Source of the DNA: an uncultured Selenomonadales bacterium
Lineage (GTDB): Bacteria; Bacillota; Negativicutes; Selenomonadales; Selenomonadaceae
Length of the DNA stretch: 5,704 nucleotides
NCBI GenBank assembly: GCA_946547205.1
Contig: CAMNPA010000098.1
Coordinates: forward strand, 1 to 5,704
Reading direction: 5' to 3'
Position numbers and translations under genes: made by a program. Under the pieces are notes generated by a model. That model was not told where the DNA came from, did no database searches, and saw only the letters and a list, made by a program, of their open reading frames with translations. This document shows positions 1-4,568 of this stretch, one piece after another (the stretch's first letter is position 1; the number at the start of each line of letters is the position of its first letter).

Positions 1-428
1 CGCGGCGACATCATCAGAAATTTTTAAACGCTTGAACGTGTCAGCAATTCCGCCGCTTTTAAAGCGACTTGACGGCGTGTTGAATGCGAGAAAAATTTTT
101 CGTGAGCTTCAATCGCGGCGACATCATCAGAAATTTTTAAACGCTTGAACTCGTCAGCTGTTCTGCCGCTTTTAAAGCGACTTGACGGCGTGTTGAATGC
201 GAGAAAAATTTTTCGTGAACTTCAATCGCGGCGACATCATCAGAAATTTTTAAACGCTTGAACTCGTCAGCTGTTCTGCCGATTTTAAAGCGACTTGACG
301 GCGTGTTGAATGCGAGAAAAATTTTTCGTGAGCTTCAATCGCGGCGACATCATCAGAAATTTTTAAACGCTTGAACTCGTCAGCTGTTCTGCCGCTTTTA
401 AAGTGACTTGACGACGTGTTGAATGCGA
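1..428. repeat. Tandem array of a 113-bp repeat, three full copies plus one partial
   Basis: Units lie at 1-113, 114-226, 227-339 and 340-428; the last is truncated after 89 bases. Each starts with CGCGGCGACATCATCAG and contains TTGACGGCGTGTTGAATGCG (changed at one base in the last unit). The full units also carry the perfect 12-base palindrome GAAAAATTTTTC near their 3' ends. Units differ by scattered substitutions: the first is the most divergent around its bases 38-53, and the third and fourth each break the CGCTTT-T-AAAGCG inverted repeat by one base. The period is not a multiple of three, so no reading frame persists through the array. On the minus strand each complete unit brings a TAA in one frame and a TGA in another. 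I see no CRISPR geometry and no gene. The array ends 25 bases before the DUF502 start codon and probably extends past the left edge. Function unknown. Confidence 0.93.
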
Positions 429-453
429 TTGAATTTATTTTGGAGCGCAAATC

Positions 454-1092
454 ATGAGTGACAAAGATAAACCGAAATCTTTCATGGAACAAATTACCGG
501 CAGTTTTTTCAGAGGGCTGTTAATCGTCGTGCCGCCCGCGATAACCGTTTTCGTCGTGATGTGGCTGTTCGAGTTGACGGAAAGCTCAATCGGGACAATT
601 TTGCCCGTGAAAATTCCGGGCGTCGGACTTTTAATCGTCATCGTCGGCATTTGGATTATCGGCGTCTTGAGCGGCAACTTCCTGTCGAAAAAAATCATCG
701 ACCTGTTCGACGCGATAATCGGCAAAATTCCAATCGTCAAATTTATTTACGGCTCGGTTAAGCAAGTGACAAAAGCTCTGTTCGAGAGTGACTCGGCATT
801 TAAACAAGTCGTGCTCGTGCCGTATCGCGAATGCTACGTTATGGGATTTTTATTGCTGACCGTGCCGCAACCTGTTCGACAAAAACTCGGTGACGATTAT
901 GCGTGCGTCTATGTGCCGTGGAGCATGAACATGACGGCGGGAATGAATTTGTTCGTGAAAAAGTCGGAGCTGATTCGGCTTGACATGTTGCCGCCCGATG
1001 CGTTGCAGTTCATCTTGACGGCAGGAACAATTTCAACGGCTGGAATGATCTCTAAAGAATCGCTCAACATCAAAGGCAAGGAGACATCATGA
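454..1092 (+). CDS. DUF502 family integral membrane protein
   Basis: This 212-residue protein matches the DUF502 family (PF04367) in size and layout; the family has no firmly established function. After a short charged N-terminus there are two hydrophobic segments at about residues 19-41 and 56-74. The family-like stretches IPIVKFIYGSVKQV (92-105), FKQVVLVPYRE (116-126), GFLLLTV (131-137) and a C-terminal LDMLPPDALQFILTAGTIS region (176-194) follow. Family members usually have a VPT-x-PNPTSG-like motif; here the position reads VPWSMNMTAG (154-163), so this copy is divergent there. The ATG is preceded by GGAG at 442-445. The stop overlaps the next gene's start in ATGA, which implies translational coupling. 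The soluble part probably lies on one face of the inner membrane. The family call is from pattern recognition, not a profile search. Confidence 0.85.
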   Translation: MSDKDKPKSFMEQITGSFFRGLLIVVPPAITVFVVMWLFELTESSIGTILPVKIPGVGLLIVIVGIWIIGVLSGNFLSKKIIDLFDAIIGKIPIVKFIYGSVKQVTKALFESDSAFKQVVLVPYRECYVMGFLLLTVPQPVRQKLGDDYACVYVPWSMNMTAGMNLFVKKSELIRLDMLPPDALQFILTAGTISTAGMISKESLNIKGKETS

Positions 1093-1325
1093 AGAAAAAT
1101 TTTTGGCTCGACGTGATTCTTTTCGTGAGCGGACTCATCTGCATTGTCACGGGAATAATTTTGGATTTTCATCTGGTCGAAGGCGGGCGCGAAGTTCGCA
1201 GAGTTTATCGGCTCGTGCACACTTACAGCGGCTACGTTATGGCGGTCGGCTTGCTGATTCATTTGGCGTGGCACATCGATTGGATTAAAGGCGCGACTAA
1301 AAAAATTTTCCGGAGAGCAACGTGA
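1089..1325 (+). CDS. Small DUF4405-like membrane protein, candidate b-type heme binder
   Basis: This 78-residue protein has two predicted transmembrane helices, at about residues 7-25 and 45-62, and a basic C-terminus (KGATKKIFRRAT). Histidines sit at 28, 44, 58 and 62. The second helix, HTYSGYVMAVGLLIHLAWHIDWI, has the H-x13-H-x3-H spacing typical of DUF4405 (PF14358) and related cytochrome b-like small membrane proteins, in which such histidines are thought to bind heme. Heme binding and a redox role are therefore inferences. The start overlaps the stop of the DUF502 gene by 4 bases, with AAGGAG at 1078-1083 five bases upstream, so the two proteins are probably made together. No electron-transfer partner is visible nearby. 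It could equally be a structural membrane peptide that has kept the fold without heme. Confidence 0.75.
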   Translation: MKKNFWLDVILFVSGLICIVTGIILDFHLVEGGREVRRVYRLVHTYSGYVMAVGLLIHLAWHIDWIKGATKKIFRRAT

Positions 1326-1387
1326 CGTTGCATCCAACGGGACTGCTTTGCAATCGATTGATGACCGCAACCTTTTGCCGCGATTAA
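1322..1387 (+). CDS. Possible 21-codon small ORF between the DUF4405 gene and recO
   Basis: A GTG at 1322 overlaps the DUF4405 stop in GTGA and is preceded by GGAGAG at 1312-1317, four bases upstream. The frame is open for 21 codons and ends at TAA 1385-1387, seven bases before the recO Shine-Dalgarno. The peptide would read VTLHPTGLLCNRLMTATFCRD. I do not recognise it and it has no obvious domain. It could be a coupled small protein, a translational bridge keeping ribosomes moving into recO, or a chance open stretch in the 80-base gap. The spacing from ribosome binding site to start is on the short side. Confidence 0.2.
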   Translation: MTLHPTGLLCNRLMTATFCRD

Positions 1388-1393
1388 GTTATC

Positions 1394-1398
1394 GGAGG
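1394..1398 (+). promoter_or_regulatory. Ribosome binding site fixing the recO TTG start
   Basis: GGAGG lies seven bases upstream of TTG 1406. No ATG or GTG gives a RecO-like N-terminus at a proper distance, so this site decides in favour of the TTG start. Confidence 0.8.
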
Positions 1399-1405
1399 AA
1401 AAATT

Positions 1406-2170
1406 TTGGACACTTACACGGTTGAAGCTGTCGTGTTGCGAACGGACGACTTCGGAGACGCCAACAGAGTTGTGACGCTTTTCACTCGCGAATACGGCAA
1501 GATTGAGGCTAATGCTTACGGTTGCCGACGTTCACGCAGTCCGCTATCGGGCGCGTTGCAAATGTTCAACCACATCACGGCGCAACTCACTCGCGGCGCA
1601 AAAGTCGACACAATTCGCGACGCCGACATCATAAATTTTTACGACGCATTGACGGCTGACCTTGAACGTCTGGCTTATGCGTCACTTTTATTTGAAATCG
1701 TCAACCGTATGACTTTGCCGCGACAATCGGAGCTTGAGACGTTCGACTTGCTGAAAAATTCTCTGCCCGCGTTGAGCCGTCGTAACCCGCGAATTGCCGC
1801 GTTAATCGGTGCGTGTCAATTCATGGAGACGAGCGGCGTGCAGTTGAATTTTTTCCAATGCGTTCATTGCGGCAAGGACATTGACGGCGACGCGGCGATC
1901 AGTTTGCTTGACGGCGGTGCGGTCTGCATGAATTGCGTTGATGCCGCGCAGGACTGTCGACCATATCCCGAAGGTTTGCGCAAGACTTTTGAGACGATGC
2001 TGAGTTTCGATTGGCGCGACGACACAAAGCTGACGTTCAACACGCGGCAAATCAATTCGGCGGAAAAATTTTTTCTCGACTACGTTCACTCGATACTTGG
2101 CAACAGTTTAAAGTCGGTGCAATTTATTCGCGAAGTCCGAAGCTTGATTGGAGTTGGTAAGATTGACTGA
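1406..2170 (+). CDS. recO: DNA repair protein RecO
   Basis: RecO is a cytoplasmic mediator of the RecFOR pathway. It binds single-stranded DNA, SSB and RecR and helps load RecA at gaps. This 254-residue protein is of usual length. The N-terminal OB-fold is recognisable in YTVEAVVLRTDDFGDANRVVTLFTREYGK (residues 4-32) followed by GCRRSRSPLSGALQMF (39-54). A helical middle region (about 85-145) precedes a four-cysteine zinc site, C152-x2-C155 and C174-x2-C177, as found in many RecO proteins. The C-terminal FFLDYVHSILGNSLKSVQFI (222-241) also fits the family. TTG is taken as start because of GGAGG at 1394-1398 and because MDTYTVEAVVL aligns with family N-termini. The last bases overlap the ribD start, so translation of the two is probably coupled. 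Confidence 0.95.
   Translation: MDTYTVEAVVLRTDDFGDANRVVTLFTREYGKIEANAYGCRRSRSPLSGALQMFNHITAQLTRGAKVDTIRDADIINFYDALTADLERLAYASLLFEIVNRMTLPRQSELETFDLLKNSLPALSRRNPRIAALIGACQFMETSGVQLNFFQCVHCGKDIDGDAAISLLDGGAVCMNCVDAAQDCRPYPEGLRKTFETMLSFDWRDDTKLTFNTRQINSAEKFFLDYVHSILGNSLKSVQFIREVRSLIGVGKID
2150..2153 (+). promoter_or_regulatory. Ribosome binding site for ribD inside the recO 3' end
   Basis: GGAG lies nine bases before TTG 2163, within the last codons of recO. It supports a TTG start giving MTDEIFMREAL, which resembles RibD N-termini. A TTG at 2148 would place this site inside the gene, and ATG 2181 is 27 bases away. Confidence 0.5.
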
Positions 2171-3242
2171 CGAAATTTTTATGCGTGAGGCGTTGAGAAT
2201 CGCACGGCACGCCGAAGGTCGCACGTCGCCAAATCCGTTAGTCGGAGCGGTCATCGTTCGCGACGGCAAAATTATCGCGCAAGGTTGGCACCGTCAAGCA
2301 GGAACACCGCACGCCGAAATTCACGCATTGAACATGGCTGGAGAACTTTCACGCGGCGCAACACTCTACGTGACGTTGGAACCTTGCTCGCATTTCGGAC
2401 GAACGCCGCCTTGCGCTCAAGCAGTCATCAACGCGGGAATAAGTCGAGTCGTGGCGGCAATGAGCGATCCGAATCCGAAAGTCGCAGGTCACGGCTTTGA
2501 AATGTTGCGCTCTGCAGGAATTGAAGTCGACGTTGGAATTTTGGAAGCGGAAGCTCGGCGGCTCAACGAAGTCTTTTTGAAATACATCACGCAAAAATTG
2601 CCGTTCGTCACGCTGAAATTCGCCTGTTCACTCGACGGAAAAATTGCAACGTCAACGGGAGAATCGCAGTGGATCTCGTGCGAAGAGTCACGGAAATTTT
2701 CACATCACCTGCGCGACATCAACGACGCAATTTTAATCGGCGTGGGCACGGTGCTTGCCGATAATCCAAGCTTGACGACGCGCCTTGTTGACGGCAAAAA
2801 TCCTGTTCGCGTGATTGTCGACAGCAAAATTCGCACGCCGCTCAATTCAAAAGTCGTGACCGATAAATCTGCGCGGACAATCATTGCGACGACGGCAAAC
2901 GCTCCGATTGAAAAAATTTCCGCGCTGAAAAGTTTGGGCGTCGAAATTATCGTTGCGGGCAATGGTGAACGTGTCGACTTGGAAATTTTGATGCGAGAGC
3001 TTGCCAGTCGCGAGCTGACTTCCGTTTTGATTGAAGGCGGCGGACAAATTCATTTCTCCATGCTCAAAGCCGGGCTTGTCGATAAAATTTTGGCGTTCAT
3101 TGCTCCGAAGATTATCGGCGGCTCAAATGCGTTGACGGCGGTCGAAGGCGCGGGCTTTACAAAAATTTCCGACGCGGTCACGTTGAAAAATTTCACGGCT
3201 GAACAAATTGGCACGGACTTTCTCTTGCAAGGTTACGTTTAA
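2163..3242 (+). CDS. ribD: Bifunctional riboflavin biosynthesis deaminase/reductase RibD
   Basis: RibD carries out two successive steps of riboflavin synthesis in the cytoplasm: zinc-dependent deamination of the diaminopyrimidinone ribosyl phosphate, then NADPH-dependent reduction of the ribose. With the TTG 2163 start it is 359 residues, a normal length. The deaminase domain (about 1-140) has SPNPLVGAVIV, the HAEIHAL site (H50 zinc ligand, E52 catalytic) and PCSHFGRTPPC with zinc cysteines C75 and C84. The reductase domain (about 148-359) has FVTLKFACSLDGKIAT, ESQWIS, IGVGTVLADNPSLTTR and LIEGGG (289-294). All key residues are present, so it should be active. No other rib gene or FMN riboswitch is visible beside it; it sits behind recO, overlapping it by eight bases, and ends just before a terminator. 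Alternative starts are TTG 2148 (364 residues) and ATG 2181. Confidence 0.95.
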   Translation: MTDEIFMREALRIARHAEGRTSPNPLVGAVIVRDGKIIAQGWHRQAGTPHAEIHALNMAGELSRGATLYVTLEPCSHFGRTPPCAQAVINAGISRVVAAMSDPNPKVAGHGFEMLRSAGIEVDVGILEAEARRLNEVFLKYITQKLPFVTLKFACSLDGKIATSTGESQWISCEESRKFSHHLRDINDAILIGVGTVLADNPSLTTRLVDGKNPVRVIVDSKIRTPLNSKVVTDKSARTIIATTANAPIEKISALKSLGVEIIVAGNGERVDLEILMRELASRELTSVLIEGGGQIHFSMLKAGLVDKILAFIAPKIIGGSNALTAVEGAGFTKISDAVTLKNFTAEQIGTDFLLQGYV

Positions 3243-3250
3243 AAAATTTC

Positions 3251-3288
3251 AGGCAGTCGCAAAAAAATTGCGGCTGTCTATTTCTTTT
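3251..3288 (+). terminator. Intrinsic terminator after ribD
   Basis: A 12-bp stem pairs 3251-3262 (AGGCAGTCGCAA) with 3268-3279 (TTGCGGCTGTCT), with two G-U wobbles and an AAAAA loop. It is followed by the T-rich run TATTTCTTTT. It begins 8 bases after the ribD stop and separates the recO-ribD group from the Uma2 genes. Confidence 0.85.
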
Positions 3289-3309
3289 CCAATAAAAATC
3301 TTTTACAAT
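3281..3309 (+). promoter_or_regulatory. Possible promoter for the Uma2 pair
   Basis: TACAAT at 3304-3309 matches the -10 consensus at five of six positions and lies 33 bases before the ATG, just beyond the terminator. A spacing of 17 puts the weak TTTCTT (3281-3286) at -35, so only the -10 is persuasive. A new promoter is expected here because the upstream transcript should stop. Confidence 0.35.
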
Positions 3310-3329
3310 CTAAGAAAAGATTTAAAGAC

Positions 3330-3334
3330 GGAGG
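3330..3334 (+). promoter_or_regulatory. Ribosome binding site of the first Uma2 gene
   Basis: GGAGG sits eight bases before ATG 3343. The frame is open further upstream into ribD and the terminator, but this site fixes the start at 3343. The leader GGAGGCGATTG is repeated exactly before the second Uma2 gene. Confidence 0.85.
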
Positions 3335-3342
3335 CGATTGAA

Positions 3343-3924
3343 ATGCTTGCCAACGACATTCGCGACGACTACGAAATTATTGGAGGCGAAAAATTTATGG
3401 CGGCGAGTCCGGACATGGGACACAGTACAATCGTATCAAATTTAATTGCGACAATAGGTGCTTACGTCAAGATAAACAAGCTCGGAATTTGTTTTGGCGA
3501 CCATATGGACGTTCACTTTCCAGACGGCAATCTTTTTCAGCCCGATTTTATTTTCGTAAGTTCAGCGAAGGCGGAATTGTTCCTTGACAAAAGAAGAATG
3601 ACTCTTCACGGCGTGCCCGATATGGTTGCTGAAATTTTTTCCAAATCTACAATGAAACGCGACCTCGGCATTAAAAAAGACATCTACGAGCGAAACGGCG
3701 TTAAGGAATATTGGATTATCGACCCGTGGCGCGAAACTGTCGATGTTTATCTTCTGCGCGACGGTAAATACGAACTCGGCGGGCATTACGAAAATTGGAG
3801 CGACGACGAATTGCTTACGATAACGGAAGAAGAACGCGCTGAAATTCAATTTGAAATTCCCGTCAATGTTCTGGACGGTTTCACGGTCAAGATTAGAAAT
3901 ATTTTCGGCTGGTATTTTGAATAA
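3343..3924 (+). CDS. Uma2 family protein (PD-(D/E)XK nuclease superfamily), copy 1
   Basis: This 193-residue protein matches the Uma2/DUF820 family (PF05685), which has a restriction-endonuclease-like PD-(D/E)XK fold and poorly known biological roles. Visible family features are DYEIIGGEKFMAASP (9-23), DVHFPDG (56-62), QPDFIFV with candidate metal ligand D68, GVPDMVAEIFSKST with E97 (90-103), IKKDIYERNGVKEYWIIDP with K111/K112 (110-128) and YLLRDGKY (136-143). The D, E and K residues expected for catalysis are all present, so an active nuclease is plausible but unproven. ATG 3343 is chosen for its GGAGG; the longer upstream frame would run through the terminator. The next gene is a close paralog starting 12 bases downstream, and its Shine-Dalgarno overlaps this stop codon, implying co-translation. 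No transposase, methylase or antitoxin is visible nearby. Confidence 0.9.
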   Translation: MLANDIRDDYEIIGGEKFMAASPDMGHSTIVSNLIATIGAYVKINKLGICFGDHMDVHFPDGNLFQPDFIFVSSAKAELFLDKRRMTLHGVPDMVAEIFSKSTMKRDLGIKKDIYERNGVKEYWIIDPWRETVDVYLLRDGKYELGGHYENWSDDELLTITEEERAEIQFEIPVNVLDGFTVKIRNIFGWYFE

Positions 3925-3929
3925 GGAGG
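3923..3929 (+). promoter_or_regulatory. Ribosome binding site of the second Uma2 gene, overlapping the stop of the first
   Basis: AAGGAGG shares its two A bases with the TAA stop of the first Uma2 gene and is seven bases before ATG 3937. This layout favours re-initiation by terminating ribosomes. Confidence 0.85.
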
Positions 3930-3936
3930 CGATTGC

Positions 3937-4524
3937 ATGGCTACAGAAATTCTCAATGAACGTTTGCTCTATCCGTCGTATGAAATTATCGGAGGGAAAA
4001 AATTTATGGCACCTGCACCTAATCCTACTCACGGCAGAGTTATCGGACGGCTTTATTCATTCCTTAACGATTACTTTGATGAGAATGAAGGCGGCTACGT
4101 ATTCAGCGACAACACCGATGTTCATTTTCCCGACGGCACACTCCTAAAGCCCGATTTATCCGTAGTCTTGGAAAAAAATTCGGCAATTATCGATTGGTTC
4201 AGAGGAATTTACGGCGTGCCCGATATGGTCGTTGAAGTTTTATCGAAGTCCACGCGAAAAAATGACCTCACGATTAAAAAAGACCTCTACGAGGCTCAAG
4301 GCGTGCGTGAATATTGGATTATCGACCCGTACATGAAAGTTATCAGCGTTTATCTCCTTCGCGACGGCAAATATTTTCTCGACGACGAATATATTCTCTT
4401 CGACGAGAAAGAATTGGAGTTGCTGACGGACGCGGAAAAAGCCGACATTAAGCACGAGGTGCCCGTTGCCACGCTTGACGGCTTAAAAGTCCCGCTGAAG
4501 TATATTTTCAAATGGTGTCATTGA
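3937..4524 (+). CDS. Uma2 family protein (PD-(D/E)XK nuclease superfamily), copy 2
   Basis: A 195-residue paralog of the gene just upstream. Shared blocks are YEIIGGKKFMAPAP (15-28), DVHFPDG (61-67), KPDLSVV with D73, GVPDMVVEVLSKST with E100 (93-106), IKKDLYEAQGVREYWIIDP with K114/K115 (113-131) and YLLRDGKY (139-146). The putative catalytic residues are intact, so neither copy looks like a decayed duplicate. They differ most in the first dozen residues, around 31-58 and in the region after YLLRDGKY, as expected of old paralogs that have diverged in specificity or partner. The matching ribosome-binding leaders point to duplication of the whole translation unit. The RTX gene follows 44 bases later. 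Molecular target unknown. Confidence 0.9.
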   Translation: MATEILNERLLYPSYEIIGGKKFMAPAPNPTHGRVIGRLYSFLNDYFDENEGGYVFSDNTDVHFPDGTLLKPDLSVVLEKNSAIIDWFRGIYGVPDMVVEVLSKSTRKNDLTIKKDLYEAQGVREYWIIDPYMKVISVYLLRDGKYFLDDEYILFDEKELELLTDAEKADIKHEVPVATLDGLKVPLKYIFKWCH

Positions 4525-4553
4525 AGCGGCGCGAGTAAATTTTTTCTTACTTG

Positions 4554-4561
4554 AAAGGAAG
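4554..4561 (+). promoter_or_regulatory. Ribosome binding site of the RTX-type gene
   Basis: AAAGGAAG lies seven bases before ATG 4569. No convincing promoter is seen in the 44 bases after the second Uma2 gene, so the RTX-type gene may be read through from upstream. Confidence 0.7.
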
Positions 4562-4568
4562 TGACGAC

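Noticed and set aside
1..428. CRISPR array
   Set aside because: The units are 113 bp long and contiguous with no unique spacers, so the layout does not fit direct repeats with spacers.
407..435. TTGACG in the last repeat unit with GAATTT 17 bases later as a promoter for the DUF502 gene
   Set aside because: The -35 is good but the -10 matches poorly, and the TTGACG block occurs in every repeat unit, so its presence here is not evidence of a promoter.
250..492. An 80-codon minus-strand frame starting inside the DUF502 gene and running into the repeat array
   Set aside because: It has no supported start or ribosome binding site, overlaps a confident gene in antisense, and its frame is interrupted at each 113-bp unit.
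909..1370. A 153-codon minus-strand frame across the DUF502 and DUF4405 genes
   Set aside because: It is antisense to two well-supported, coupled membrane-protein genes and shows no recognisable domain.
3208..3342. A 45-codon N-terminal extension of the first Uma2 gene
   Set aside because: It would overlap the ribD end and run through the terminator; the GGAGG-supported ATG at 3343 gives a family-like N-terminus.
4532..4553. Hairpin CGAGTAA/TTACTTG between the second Uma2 gene and the RTX-type gene as a terminator
   Set aside because: The stem is only 7 bp, AT-rich with one wobble, and the T run lies in the loop rather than after the stem, so it does not have terminator form.
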